NCBI GenBank assembly: GCA_965602225.1
Contig: CBFCYE010000003.1
Location: 69,727 to 133,726 of the forward strand
Reading direction: 5' to 3'
DNA length: 64,000 bases
From: Tenderia sp965602225
GTDB taxonomy: Bacteria; Pseudomonadota; Gammaproteobacteria; Tenderiales; Tenderiaceae
The position numbers and the translations under genes were made by a program. Shown piece by piece: positions 42,418-52,395 of the stretch (the stretch's first letter is position 1; each line of letters starts with the position of its first letter). The notes under the pieces were generated by a model. It made no database searches. It was given only the letters and a program-made list of their open reading frames with translations, and had not been told where the DNA came from.

Positions 42418-43218
42418 CTAGCGCGCCCGTTTAAGATCATTAACTTGAAAATCACTGTCTTTCAAGCCAGTGCGAAAACGATAATTTTTCCAGACAATGC
42501 GGGTTGTCTTGCCGGTCTGGTGATTTTCCATAAACATCTCATCCGGGCGCCAATGATGTTCCAGGTACTTCTTGTAACCAATAAACGTCAGTGTCTTGAG
42601 CAAGGCATTCTTGCGATCGTAAAAGTCTGTTTTTAGAGGTCGATATTCCGCCTTGTCTATCCAGCTAACCTGGCGGGTATAACCGGAATATTTGTCCACC
42701 GGATCACGGGCAACCACAAAACAGTCCATCCCATCATAAACCTCGTCGCCCATATAGCTATAGGTATATTTCTCAAGCTCCTGCGAGCCCAGATCTTCAT
42801 AGGCAAACTCACTGCCCATATAGGGGCCAGACTTATTTCGCGAGGCAATCCGTTTGACACGCTTAAGCGCTGGCAGAAACAACCACTGGTCATCAGTTTC
42901 AACCTTATGTGAATGGGTCAGCATTGCCGTGCCCTTCACATCAGCAGGTTCTTCAAATATCGACAAACCCTTATCGCCATCGCCATCAACCTCTAATCCC
43001 ATAACACGGATATATCGACGGCTCTCATCACCATGACGATTTTTGAGAATCATCTCCATTTCAGCGCGAAAGTCATCAAAGCCGTTACCGCGCTTATCTG
43101 CTTCCTGAGAAATCTCAAAACCACGTTGTTCCGGCGTCGTCTGCGCACTCACAGACAATGGGCTCAGAAACGCTGTCAGCAATACTGGAACCACGAATAA
43201 TTTATTGGACATGCGCAT
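42418..43218 (-). CDS. Outer-membrane lipoprotein-sorting (LolA-like) protein
   Basis: A periplasmic protein of 266 residues with a signal peptide (NKLFVVPVLLTAFLSPLSVSA) and a LolA/LppX-like open beta-barrel fold: DDFRAEMEMILKNRHGDESRRYIRVMGLE; LFLPALKRVKRIASRNKSGPYMGSEFAYEDL; YKKYLEHHWRPDEMFMENHQTGKTTRI. Such proteins occur with MMPL/RND permeases and are thought to carry lipids in the periplasm. I use ATG 43218 because AAGGAG lies six bases upstream; the start overlaps the RND gene end by 17 bases, suggesting coupled translation. Confidence 0.87.
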   Translation of the reverse strand: MRMSNKLFVVPVLLTAFLSPLSVSAQTTPEQRGFEISQEADKRGNGFDDFRAEMEMILKNRHGDESRRYIRVMGLEVDGDGDKGLSIFEEPADVKGTAMLTHSHKVETDDQWLFLPALKRVKRIASRNKSGPYMGSEFAYEDLGSQELEKYTYSYMGDEVYDGMDCFVVARDPVDKYSGYTRQVSWIDKAEYRPLKTDFYDRKNALLKTLTFIGYKKYLEHHWRPDEMFMENHQTGKTTRIVWKNYRFRTGLKDSDFQVNDLKRAR

Positions 43219-45520
43219 CAGCAACTCCTTTATGTTTTTTATCGTCAAACTTCATTAACAACGGCGGCAACAACAGAAAATCCGCCACCAGCGCAAGCGT
43301 GATGGTTGTTGCCGTTAACAAGCCCATCGCCGAGTTTAATTCAAATGCCGACTGCGACAACACCATAAACCCGGCCACCAATGCCAAAGATGTCACCCAC
43401 AAGGCCATGCCCACAGTAGAAAAGGCATAGCGTACCGCATCCTGGCTCGACAGCCCCTGCTCTCTGCGGCCACGCTGATATTTACTCAGAAAATGCACCG
43501 TATCGTCGACAACAATCCCCAGCGTCATGCCAATAACCACGGATAAGGCCAAACCAACCTCAGCGACAAATATCCCCCATAAGCCAAAAGCCATCGCCGC
43601 CGGAACCAGGTTAGGCACAAGACTAATAATACCCATTTTCAAGGATCGCAAAGTAAATATCAGCACAAATGAAATCACCACCAGCGCTATTATCGTGCCC
43701 TTCAACATACTGCGAATATTACGATAGCCAATATGGGCGAACATAATCGCCGGACTAGCACCGCTGCTATGCATAGACGTTTGTGCATTCTCGCGCAGCC
43801 ATTCCTGAGCCCTGTCTTCTAATGTCAGTAACTGATTAGTGGAAAGACTTTGCAGGCTGACATCCATACGTGTAGCCGACTTATCCAGATTTATCTGATT
43901 ATTCAGATCCAGGCCGTAAGGCAGCGACATTTCATATAACAACAAATACTGTGCTGCCAGTTCACGTAGTTCCGGAATTCGGTACCACTCTGGATTATCA
44001 TCATGCATATTGCGATTAACCCGCTTCATGATGTCGGTAAACACACCCACATGCAGTACCCCAGGCTGTTGACGGTACCACTCGGCAAAGGCATCAAGGG
44101 TTCTAAGATAGTCTGGCTCACTAATCCCACCGCTTTCGCCGGCGCCAAGCGAATAACTGATTTGGTACATACCGGTTAGATTATCTGTAGTGTAGTCAGT
44201 ATCCGTTCTGAATTTAATCGTCTCATCAAAATAACTGACGAACTCATCATTGAGTTCATTGGCTGGAATAAACATTACCAATGCCACCACCGCAGCAAGC
44301 ATGATCCACATAAGCCTAACTCGCTGCACCACCACAAACTCCCCCAAGGCCTGCATAAACAATAAACCCCTGGAATCCTGCTTTGGTGGTTTGACCGGAA
44401 AGATCATGATTAAGGCTGGAAACATGGTCACAGACAGCAGATAACCGGTTACCACCCCCATCGCCACCATATTGCCAAGATCGCGAAACGGCGGCGCATC
44501 AGAAAAGTTCATACTCAAAAAGCCAATCGCCGTCGTCAGGCTGGTAATAAAGACTGGCTGCATATTAATGCGCATACTTTCTGTCAGTGCCTGCCGTTTA
44601 TCTTTACTCAAACGAAAATTTTGTAAGAAGTTGGTCAGCAGATGAACGCAATGCGCGACAACAATGGTCATCACCACCGTTGGGGTTGACGCTGTTGGCG
44701 GACTTAGCTTGATACCCACCCAACCCGCCATGCCCATGGCAGAAATGATGGCCAGGATGATAATCAATAAAGTTGCAATGGTGCCACCAATGACCCTGAC
44801 TGAAAAACCAACCAACAACAGGATTACCAAAAACATAATAGGAACCAGCGTTTTCACATCGCTCTGTGCAGCTTCAGGGAAGGCATTATTCATGAAGGCA
44901 ACACCGGTCAAACGGATTTCGACTTGCGGATATTTGGCCTCATACTCCTTGGCCAGGCCACGGATAAACGCAATCACCTCTGGCACCTCGGCCTGTAGAT
45001 CGATCTCGGGCAGATGCACGGTGACATTCACCCCGGTAACATGACCTGAGGGCGAAATTATGCGGTTGAGCAAACCAGGTTCAGACAGGGCGACCGCCCT
45101 GACCCGCGCTACTGCCTCTGGTCCCAGCGACAGGGCATCTTCAACTAGATTTTCAACCACCAGATCATCAGCCTCGGCATAGGTATGTTGAAAATTGGTA
45201 ATGGAATCGACACGCAGCGAATACGGCGTCTGCCAGGCAGCCTCTGTTATTTCTTCTACGACACTTAAAATCTCGGGGGTAAAGACATTGCCTGATTTGG
45301 GCGTAATGACCAACAAGGCATTGTCATTTTTGTTATAGGTATTTTGCAGCTTATCAAAGGCCTGCAGCTGAGGATTTTCCTCACTGAAGAAGATACGGTA
45401 ATCATTGGTGAAACTGAGAAAGCGGACACCACTGGCAGCAGCAAACACCCATACCAAGGTCAAAAGCACAACCAACCAGCGCCAGCGGATCAACAAAGCT
45501 GCGTAACGTTCAACCATCAT
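43202..45520 (-). CDS. RND-superfamily (MMPL-type) exporter
   Basis: An inner-membrane permease of 772 residues with 12 predicted helices in two halves. The N-terminus is AALLIRWRWLVVLLTLVWVFAAASG; each half has a large periplasmic loop, then a helix bundle with the MMPL family phrases (VVMTIVVAHCVHLLTNF; VVIGMTLGIVVDDTVHFLSKYQRGRREQG). The MMPL/COG1033 group exports lipids, hopanoids or pigments without the usual RND adaptor. Upstream lies an Fnr-like palindrome; downstream are the LolA-like and outer-membrane genes, completing a three-layer export route. The substrate is unknown. Confidence 0.88.
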   Translation of the reverse strand: MMVERYAALLIRWRWLVVLLTLVWVFAAASGVRFLSFTNDYRIFFSEENPQLQAFDKLQNTYNKNDNALLVITPKSGNVFTPEILSVVEEITEAAWQTPYSLRVDSITNFQHTYAEADDLVVENLVEDALSLGPEAVARVRAVALSEPGLLNRIISPSGHVTGVNVTVHLPEIDLQAEVPEVIAFIRGLAKEYEAKYPQVEIRLTGVAFMNNAFPEAAQSDVKTLVPIMFLVILLLVGFSVRVIGGTIATLLIIILAIISAMGMAGWVGIKLSPPTASTPTVVMTIVVAHCVHLLTNFLQNFRLSKDKRQALTESMRINMQPVFITSLTTAIGFLSMNFSDAPPFRDLGNMVAMGVVTGYLLSVTMFPALIMIFPVKPPKQDSRGLLFMQALGEFVVVQRVRLMWIMLAAVVALVMFIPANELNDEFVSYFDETIKFRTDTDYTTDNLTGMYQISYSLGAGESGGISEPDYLRTLDAFAEWYRQQPGVLHVGVFTDIMKRVNRNMHDDNPEWYRIPELRELAAQYLLLYEMSLPYGLDLNNQINLDKSATRMDVSLQSLSTNQLLTLEDRAQEWLRENAQTSMHSSGASPAIMFAHIGYRNIRSMLKGTIIALVVISFVLIFTLRSLKMGIISLVPNLVPAAMAFGLWGIFVAEVGLALSVVIGMTLGIVVDDTVHFLSKYQRGRREQGLSSQDAVRYAFSTVGMALWVTSLALVAGFMVLSQSAFELNSAMGLLTATTITLALVADFLLLPPLLMKFDDKKHKGVADAHVQ

Positions 45521-45594
45521 TCATGCATTCCTCTGTAACCACGTTGTAACTATCTATTTTTAAAGTGGTTTGCAAAACTCAGCATGCCTAGCAT

Positions 45595-45610
45595 CTTGAC
45601 CAAGGTCAAG
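45595..45610. promoter_or_regulatory. Perfect palindrome in the RND/mfd divergent promoter region
   Basis: CTTGACC AA GGTCAAG is an exact 7-bp inverted repeat with a 2-base centre, in the 160 bases between the divergent RND exporter and mfd starts. TTGAC-N4-GTCAA resembles Fnr/Anr/Dnr half-sites (TTGAT-N4-ATCAA) with both inner bases changed. Control by such a regulator is inferred. Confidence 0.45.
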
Positions 45611-45680
45611 GTGCGCTAAGGCCCATAAATATGCGAAAATACGGCCTCTTTATCAATCCAAATATATAGTTAGCTGAGCC

Positions 45681-48600
45681 ATGAGCCTAGAGGCCCCAGA
45701 AAAGTCGATTGAATCCGGCCACCTACGTGACCCATTCAGCCCTTACGTACCTGACCAGCCGGGCAGAACCACCACCTGGGCGCGCCTCTACGGCAGCAGT
45801 TTCGGCATGGTACTTAGTCAGGGGGCCAGACAACATAACGGCCCGGTCGTAGTTATCACCAGCGATAGCCTGATGGCGACCCGCCTGGAACATGAACTGC
45901 GTTTCTATCTCGCCAATGACGAAACCGTCAACGTCGTTACCTTCCCTGACTGGGAAACCCTGCCCTACGATATATTCTCGCCACATCAGGACATCACCTC
46001 ACAGCGGCTTGAAGCACTCTATCGCCTGCCAACGCTAAACAAGGGCATCCTCATCATCCCCGCCTCAACCGCCATGCACCGCTTGACGCCCAAGGGGTAT
46101 ATCGATAGCCACAGCCTGATGCTTGATGTTGGCGAAAAACTCAATATCGATGAGCTACGTCTGCGTTTTGAACGCAATGGCTACCGCTGTGTCTCGCAGG
46201 TGATGGAACACGGTGAGTTCGCCGTGCGCGGGGCGCTGGTGGATCTCTACCCTATGGGCAGCAAGGTACCGTTTCGTATAGACCTGTTCGATGATGAAAT
46301 CGAAACCATCCGCAGCTTCGATCCGGAAACCCAGCTATCAAATGATAATGTCGACAGCATCCGCCTGCTACCAGCACGCGAGTTTCCGCTGACCAAAGAG
46401 GCCATCAGCCAGTTTCGTCAGGCCTATCGCGAAGAATTCGAGGGCGACCCACAACGTTCACCTATTTACAGAGATATTACCAACGGCGTGGCCTCGCCTG
46501 GCATCGACTATTATCTGCCGCTGTTTTTTGAGCAAACAGCCACCCTGTTCGACTACCTGCCAGCCAATAGCGTGGTGGTGATGGAAGAAGGTGTCGAGGA
46601 AGCCGCCCAGGCATTCTGGCAAGAGGTAGAGCAACGCTACGAACAACGTCGCTACGACAAGGATCGGCCAATCCTTAGCCCCGAACGGGTCTTCCTCAAG
46701 GGGCATGAATTTCTGCAAGGCATCGCCCCCTTTCCACGGATTGATTGCCATCACTTCGACATGGAAGAGACACAGGGCGTACACAATTTCGCCAGCAAAA
46801 ATGCGCCAATGCTGACCGTCAATTCACGTGCAGTAGATCCCCTGGCGACACTCAAGCAATTTATCAAGACCTTTGACGGTCGAATCCTGTTCGCCGCCGA
46901 AACCAGCGGCCGCCGCGAAGCACTGCTGGAACTGCTCAAACGCGACAACATCCATCCACGCCAATATCCAGACTGGTTGAGTTTTCTCGACGATGACAAG
47001 GCCCGTATCGGCATCGCCATCGCACCACTGGAAAAAGGCCTGCTGCTGGATGACATTGCCGTTATCAGCGAACCACAGTTGTTTGGCGAACAGGTCATGC
47101 AGCGTCGCCGCCGCAAGATCACCAAGCGCGATGACGATGCCGTGGTTCGCAGTCTCACTGAACTCATGCCTGGTAGCCCTGTGGTACACGAAGACCACGG
47201 TGTCGGCCGTTACCTCGGCCTGCAAAGCCTTGAAATGAATGGTCTGATCACAGAATTTTTGACTCTCGAATATCACGGTGGTGACAAACTCTATGTGCCG
47301 GTTTCATCGCTGCACCTGATCAGCCGTTTCACAGGCACCTCACCTGACTCCGCACCGCTACACAAACTCGGTTCGGATATCTGGGTCAGAGCCAAACGCC
47401 GGGCGGCAGAAAAGGCCCATGATGTCGCTGCCGAACTGCTCGATATCTACGCCCGTCGTGCGGCGCGCAAAGGTTATGCCTATTCAGAACCTGATGACCA
47501 GTACCGCGCCTTTGCCGCTGGCTTTCCGTTTGAGGAAACACCCGATCAGGAAGAGGCCATCATCAATGTGCTCAAAGACATGGTCAGCGAGCAACCGATG
47601 GATCGACTGGTCTGCGGCGATGTCGGCTTTGGCAAAACAGAAGTGGCGATGCGCGCCGCCTTCATGGCCGTACATGACAACAAACAGGTGGCCGTGTTGG
47701 TGCCCACCACCCTGCTTGCGCAACAACATTATCAAAACTTTTGTGACCGCTTTGCCGATTGGCCAGTACGGGTTGAAGTCCTGTCACGCTTCCGTTCCAA
47801 AAAAGAACAGGATGAGGTGCTAAAAGATCTGGCCAATGGCAAGGTCGATATTGTCATCGGCACCCACAAGCTGTTGCAAAGTTCGGTCAAATTTACCGAG
47901 CTAGGGCTGGTCATCCTCGATGAAGAACACCGCTTTGGTGTGCGTCAGAAAGAGCGGCTCAAATCCTTGCGCGCCGAGGTCGACATACTCACCCTCACCG
48001 CCACGCCGATTCCACGCACGCTGAATATGGCGCTGTCGGATATGCGCGACCTGTCCATCATTGCCACCGCGCCAATGAAACGTCTGGCAATCAAGACCTT
48101 TGTCCGTCACTGGGATCAAAACCTGATGCGCGAAGCCTGTCTGCGTGAGATCAAACGTGGTGGCCAGGTCTATTTTCTGCACAACGAAGTCGACACCATA
48201 GAAAAGCGCGCCCGTGAACTGCAAGAGCTGATTCCGGAGGCACGCGTCATCGTTGCCCACGGTCAGATGCGCGAACGCGAGCTGGAACGAGTGATGCTGG
48301 ATTTTTACCACCAGCGCTACAATATTCTGGTCTGCACCACCATCATCGAAACCGGCATCGACGTCCCCACCGCCAACACCATCATCATGAACCGGGCCGA
48401 TAAACTTGGCCTGGCCCAGCTATATCAGCTACGTGGTCGTGTCGGTCGTTCCTATCATCAGGCCTACGCCTACCTGCTGGTGCCGAGCAAACGCAGCATG
48501 ACCGCCGATGCCGTCAAACGCATGGAGGCCATCGAATCACTGGAAGGTCTGGGGGCAGGCTTTACATTGGCCAGCCATGACCTGGAGATCCGTGGCGCCG

Positions 48601-49166
48601 GAGAACTGCTGGGTGACGAACAGAGTGGCCAGATTCAAGAGGTCGGTTTTGGTATGTACTCCGAACTGCTGGAACGTGCAGTCAAGGCACTCAAGTCAGG
48701 TAAGATCCCGAACCTTGATCAACCCCTGAATCAGCATGCCGAAGTCGACCTCAAGATTCCCGCCCTGATTCCCGGCGACTATCTGCCCGACGTACAAACA
48801 CGTCTGGTGATGTATAAACGCATCGCCAACGCTGCCAATGATGATGAACTGGATGAACTCCAGGTCGAGATGATCGACCGCTTTGGGCTATTGCCAGAAG
48901 CCAGCAAAAATCTGATTCGCATCACCGAGCTAAAACTCATCGCCGAACCCATGGGCATCAAAAAGATCGAGGCCGGGCCAAGCGGTGGGCGTCTGATCTT
49001 CAGCGACAAACCCAACATTGATCCAATCAAGATCATCGACCTGATTCAGAAACAAAGCAAAATATATAGATTGGAAGGGCAGGAGAAACTACGTTTTGCT
49101 ATTGCAACAGAAACAGCTGAGCAACGTATTGAGGCGGTGACAAAGGTTTTAGAGCTGCTCTCCTAG
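45681..49166 (+). CDS. mfd: Transcription-repair coupling factor Mfd
   Basis: Mfd removes RNA polymerase stalled at DNA damage and recruits UvrA. The 1161 residues fit. The N-terminal UvrB-homology module (ATRLEHELRFYLANDETVNVVTFPDWETLPYD; EFPLTKEAISQFRQAYREEFEGD), the CarD-like RNA-polymerase interaction domain (SPVVHEDHGVGRYLGLQSLEMNG; KLYVPVSSLHLISRF), helicase motor with DVGFGKTEVAMRAAF (Walker A), DEEHRFGVRQKERLK (motif II), LTLTATPIPRTLNMAL, and the C-terminal TRG/inhibitory domain are all present. Its end overlaps the FapA-like gene by four bases on the opposite strand. Confidence 0.98.
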   Translation: MSLEAPEKSIESGHLRDPFSPYVPDQPGRTTTWARLYGSSFGMVLSQGARQHNGPVVVITSDSLMATRLEHELRFYLANDETVNVVTFPDWETLPYDIFSPHQDITSQRLEALYRLPTLNKGILIIPASTAMHRLTPKGYIDSHSLMLDVGEKLNIDELRLRFERNGYRCVSQVMEHGEFAVRGALVDLYPMGSKVPFRIDLFDDEIETIRSFDPETQLSNDNVDSIRLLPAREFPLTKEAISQFRQAYREEFEGDPQRSPIYRDITNGVASPGIDYYLPLFFEQTATLFDYLPANSVVVMEEGVEEAAQAFWQEVEQRYEQRRYDKDRPILSPERVFLKGHEFLQGIAPFPRIDCHHFDMEETQGVHNFASKNAPMLTVNSRAVDPLATLKQFIKTFDGRILFAAETSGRREALLELLKRDNIHPRQYPDWLSFLDDDKARIGIAIAPLEKGLLLDDIAVISEPQLFGEQVMQRRRRKITKRDDDAVVRSLTELMPGSPVVHEDHGVGRYLGLQSLEMNGLITEFLTLEYHGGDKLYVPVSSLHLISRFTGTSPDSAPLHKLGSDIWVRAKRRAAEKAHDVAAELLDIYARRAARKGYAYSEPDDQYRAFAAGFPFEETPDQEEAIINVLKDMVSEQPMDRLVCGDVGFGKTEVAMRAAFMAVHDNKQVAVLVPTTLLAQQHYQNFCDRFADWPVRVEVLSRFRSKKEQDEVLKDLANGKVDIVIGTHKLLQSSVKFTELGLVILDEEHRFGVRQKERLKSLRAEVDILTLTATPIPRTLNMALSDMRDLSIIATAPMKRLAIKTFVRHWDQNLMREACLREIKRGGQVYFLHNEVDTIEKRARELQELIPEARVIVAHGQMRERELERVMLDFYHQRYNILVCTTIIETGIDVPTANTIIMNRADKLGLAQLYQLRGRVGRSYHQAYAYLLVPSKRSMTADAVKRMEAIESLEGLGAGFTLASHDLEIRGAGELLGDEQSGQIQEVGFGMYSELLERAVKALKSGKIPNLDQPLNQHAEVDLKIPALIPGDYLPDVQTRLVMYKRIANAANDDELDELQVEMIDRFGLLPEASKNLIRITELKLIAEPMGIKKIEAGPSGGRLIFSDKPNIDPIKIIDLIQKQSKIYRLEGQEKLRFAIATETAEQRIEAVTKVLELLS

Positions 49167-51121
49167 CCCGGCACAAATATCACCCTATCAGCGTCCCTAT
49201 CGAAGACAAAGCTACCTGCACCCAGTTCACGCTCAACTTCATAGCTGTGATCATTGATATTGATAACAACACCAGGGTAGACACACTTCTTAACCACTAC
49301 TTTGGCACTTTCGGTCTGTTTTAATTGTGCCAGAATATTGGTTTTTTCCTCTTCCAGGGGAACAAGTTCAGCCGACATTGCATCATGAGTTAAACTGATT
49401 TTTTTCAACACCGCTTCTGTGTCTTCTTTAGGTGCATGCTTGTGGTGATATTCGATCTGATTAAGACTTTCCAGCTTTTCTTTAATTTCATCGATTTTCT
49501 GATCTAACTGATTTATCTGGCGTCTATCTTCTTGAGCCACTCCAAGCCGTAGAATGGTCTTTGAATAGGCATTGGAACCAAGCTCAAGCACTTCTATCAG
49601 TTTGTGTGCAGTCAACTCACCACCCACCACCATGCTGCGCTTAGCCTTTTTACCGCCAACAACAACTGAGCCATTGGAAGCAACGATGCTGTTTATGATG
49701 CTGGCATTGACGGTGAGATTGCCATTTACAAAGACAGATGCATTTTCCACAAAACCTACCACCACATCTGACGGTGAATAGATTTCACTCTTCATGCCGC
49801 GAATGCCACCTTTGATCATGATACTGCTACCAGCACGCACAGTGGCATCTTCAATATTATGCTCAACAATCACTTCTTGTTTGCTCTCTAATACAAAACC
49901 CGGTTCAACATGGCCTTTTACATGCACAGGAACATTGCTGTGAATATTGCCGGTTTTCTGATCCACATCACCATTGATAACCAAGAGATCAACAACGGCG
50001 ATACGTGCACCATCAATAATCAAAGCACCATCCAGATCAGCAACCAAACGCCCACTTGGGTCCTTATGCAGGCCCTCAAGCTCAACTTCAATATCCTTGG
50101 GTGGTGCAACCTCTACTGTTCCGCCATAGACAGGTGTCCCGTCCACGCCAGGTTTGGCCTCTAACAGATAGCCGATCTTCTCATCCTTGCTTACATTCCA
50201 GGGATAATCACGTTCATGAAAATCAATCCGACCATTAGATAGCTCGGCCCCGGCCGTCTTCTCATCTCGGCTAATAATCAGGCGCCCATCCTTACCTTCC
50301 TGCGCTGGCGTGCCTCGCGCCACAACCACCTGTTCAACACAGGCAATCTGCTCATCCGTGCAAAGCTTAAGCGCCTTTTTAAGAGACTCCTGAATAAGAC
50401 TCTGATCAATGCCATGAACAATTTCCTTGCTCGCCAGCGCGACCATCACCTCTTCACAACCTATTTCCTTGCCCACAGAGCTACGTCCATAAATATCCAT
50501 GCGCGCTTCCATGCCATCATCAGTAACCACAATCGGATCACTCACCTGAATCAGATCTGCATCCTCTTCCTGCTCGAATGTAACTACCCCCATAGTTGTA
50601 GCGCTATATTCATCACCAGCATCCGTTTTGTTCGTTTCAATGCCAGCACCAATGCGTGGAAACTTGTTTGCGCCACTGCTAACACTCATTTCTTCACCAT
50701 AAACCGTTTTGCCTGGGCTACCCATGGTTGCTGCTTTATATGTGGCGAAGACATCACCGGGCAAGACAACAGCACAGCCCTTTTCCAGGTGCGACTCGGG
50801 AATATTCCAGAACAGCTCACCATCGACGCCCTCAACCGAGGCAAGCCCCTTGGCAATACACATTTGTTCAGCAGAGGCATCATTAGTGGGGGCGGAAAGA
50901 GCTGCGCTGATTTTGTCCTTATCTATACCGACAGTGATTTTTTGCAATTCCAGCTCAGCCAGTACCAGTTCAAGGTTTACCGCTTCACCGTCATTACTGG
51001 GAGGACTAAGCTCACTCAAATACACAGTCATCTGATCATCAGATACCTGAACCTGGAAATTGCCGTTAACTGGCTTTCCTGGCTTGTTCTGACTCGATGT
51101 TCCCTGTTCAGTATTTGTCAT
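49163..51121 (-). CDS. FapA (DUF342) family protein, orphan
   Basis: A 652-residue protein of the DUF342/FapA family. Residues about 240-500 hold the FapA region: GRLIISRDEKTAGAELSNGRIDFHERDYPWNVSKDEKIGYLLEAKPG, then a right-handed beta-helix with repeated hydrophobic rungs (HVKGHVEPGFVLESKQEVIVEHNIEDATVRAGSSIMIKGGIRGM). A coiled coil follows (INQLDQKIDEIKEKLESL), and an Asn/Glu-rich end. Fap A-like proteins relate to flagellar number in Vibrio and to polymer-binding folds, but no flagellar genes are in this window. It is convergent with mfd. Confidence 0.78.
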   Translation of the reverse strand: MTNTEQGTSSQNKPGKPVNGNFQVQVSDDQMTVYLSELSPPSNDGEAVNLELVLAELELQKITVGIDKDKISAALSAPTNDASAEQMCIAKGLASVEGVDGELFWNIPESHLEKGCAVVLPGDVFATYKAATMGSPGKTVYGEEMSVSSGANKFPRIGAGIETNKTDAGDEYSATTMGVVTFEQEEDADLIQVSDPIVVTDDGMEARMDIYGRSSVGKEIGCEEVMVALASKEIVHGIDQSLIQESLKKALKLCTDEQIACVEQVVVARGTPAQEGKDGRLIISRDEKTAGAELSNGRIDFHERDYPWNVSKDEKIGYLLEAKPGVDGTPVYGGTVEVAPPKDIEVELEGLHKDPSGRLVADLDGALIIDGARIAVVDLLVINGDVDQKTGNIHSNVPVHVKGHVEPGFVLESKQEVIVEHNIEDATVRAGSSIMIKGGIRGMKSEIYSPSDVVVGFVENASVFVNGNLTVNASIINSIVASNGSVVVGGKKAKRSMVVGGELTAHKLIEVLELGSNAYSKTILRLGVAQEDRRQINQLDQKIDEIKEKLESLNQIEYHHKHAPKEDTEAVLKKISLTHDAMSAELVPLEEEKTNILAQLKQTESAKVVVKKCVYPGVVININDHSYEVERELGAGSFVFDRDADRVIFVPG

Positions 51122-51271
51122 AGCGCTATCCTTAAGATAGATTCTCTAACTAAACTTATCGGCAACACGGGCAATTACAACAACACACACTGCAAATTTA
51201 GATGAACCAGTTCAGAACTTATGGCTTAATCTATAAAATAAATACTGTTTGTTATTGCGAGAACAACAAAA

Positions 51272-51673
51272 ATGAAGCTAATTCAAGCCATTGCACTCAT
51301 CTTTATAACGCTGCTTTCCGGCACAAGCTATAGCCAGGATGAACCTGCCAAGGCAGCCGAAGCCGAGCAAATAACCCAATTAATCATAACCCTCGCCAAA
51401 CTTACCGATATGGCAGATGCCTGTGGCGAACACATGAACTATTTCGGCAAAAAGGCGCTAGAAGGTGCTGTCTGCAAGGAATTCAAACAGGAATTTACTG
51501 ACCATTGGCAAAGTCGAGAAGCCTTACAGCGTGAAGTCGCAAACTACTTTTATCAACTAGAAACTGGTCAGTTTGTCTGCGACCGCTGCAAGCTCATGCT
51601 AGAGCGCATTGAGGAACTACGTATCACCGTCACCTATTACCTCGACTACATGGATTTTATGACTGAGTTTTAG
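51272..51673 (+). CDS. Secreted protein of unknown function
   Basis: A 133-residue protein with a signal peptide (MKLIQAIALIFITLLSGTSYS, cleavage after TSYS). Mature sequence is helix-rich, with ITQLIITLAKLTDMADACGEHM, KEFKQEFTDHWQSREALQREVANYFYQ and CDRCKLMLERIEELRITVTYYL; the four Cys (two in CDRC) could form periplasmic disulfides or bind metal. I do not recognise a family. It lies alone, with a terminator about 120 bases after the stop. Confidence 0.7.
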   Translation: MKLIQAIALIFITLLSGTSYSQDEPAKAAEAEQITQLIITLAKLTDMADACGEHMNYFGKKALEGAVCKEFKQEFTDHWQSREALQREVANYFYQLETGQFVCDRCKLMLERIEELRITVTYYLDYMDFMTEF

Positions 51674-51790
51674 AACGACATGATCACGCTGAAATAGGCA
51701 TATAGCCTCTTGGGCTAACAACTATTCAACACGGCAGCGTTAAAATAACAAGCCGACTCTCAACTATCATGACGGTTAGCACAAAATGCA

Positions 51791-51816
51791 AAAGACCCGC
51801 AGCGCGGGTCTTTTTA
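51791..51816. terminator. Bidirectional intrinsic terminator
   Basis: AAAGACCCGC (51791-51800) pairs with GCGGGTCTTT (51804-51813) around AGC; T-runs lie on both strands. It serves the secreted-protein gene on the plus strand and the histone-like gene on the minus strand. Confidence 0.88.
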
Positions 51817-51867
51817 TATCCTCTTTTGGATCAGAGGATGGCAATCACAAAAACAATATTTGTGTTA

Positions 51868-52395
51868 TTACTCTGATGCAGTCTCTTCAACTACAATCTT
51901 CTTGGCACGAGGCTTACGACGCACTTTCTTTTTAGCCTTGGCTTTAAGGTCATAGGCTTTTTCCCATTTCTTCGTAAATGCTGCCACAGCCTTAGCCTTG
52001 GCATTTACCTTATTCTTGATTGCAGCAATAGCAGTCAGTGAAGATTTGACTTCAGCAGCAGCGTCTTTTGCAGCAAGCTTAGCTACCTTGATTGCAGCCA
52101 TGGCGCTAACTTTTGCAGCTTTAGCCTTTACTACGGCATTTTTTGCAGCGGCGGTCTTCTTGGTTTTGGCATTGGCCGTTGCTTTCTTAACACTCGCATC
52201 AGCAGCGTCTTTCTTTGCCATCAGTTTGGCCAAAGCAGCGTTGGCACGTATTTCTGCTTTGCTCGCTTTAGTCGCCGCAGCAATCGCAGTTTTATGTGCT
52301 GCATTGATTGGCGCTTCAGCCAATGCTTTTGCAGGCGATACCACTACCTTACTAGCTTTGGCGCGGGCCTTCTTTTTTATTGTCTTCTTAACCAT
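51868..52395 (-). CDS. Histone H1-like Ala/Lys-rich protein (AlgP-like)
   Basis: A 175-residue protein, almost entirely Ala, Lys and Val: KKTIKKKARAKASKVVV, IAAATKASKAEIRANAALAKL, KNAVVKAKAAKVSAMAAIKVAKLAAKDAAAEVK, and the end KAKKKVRRKPRAKKIVVEETASE. This is a histone H1-like, DNA-condensing type found in Pseudomonas (AlgP) and others. It has no catalytic features. DksA in this window carries a similar tail, so the organism uses such basic tails more than once. Confidence 0.85.
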   Translation of the reverse strand: MVKKTIKKKARAKASKVVVSPAKALAEAPINAAHKTAIAAATKASKAEIRANAALAKLMAKKDAADASVKKATANAKTKKTAAAKNAVVKAKAAKVSAMAAIKVAKLAAKDAAAEVKSSLTAIAAIKNKVNAKAKAVAAFTKKWEKAYDLKAKAKKKVRRKPRAKKIVVEETASE

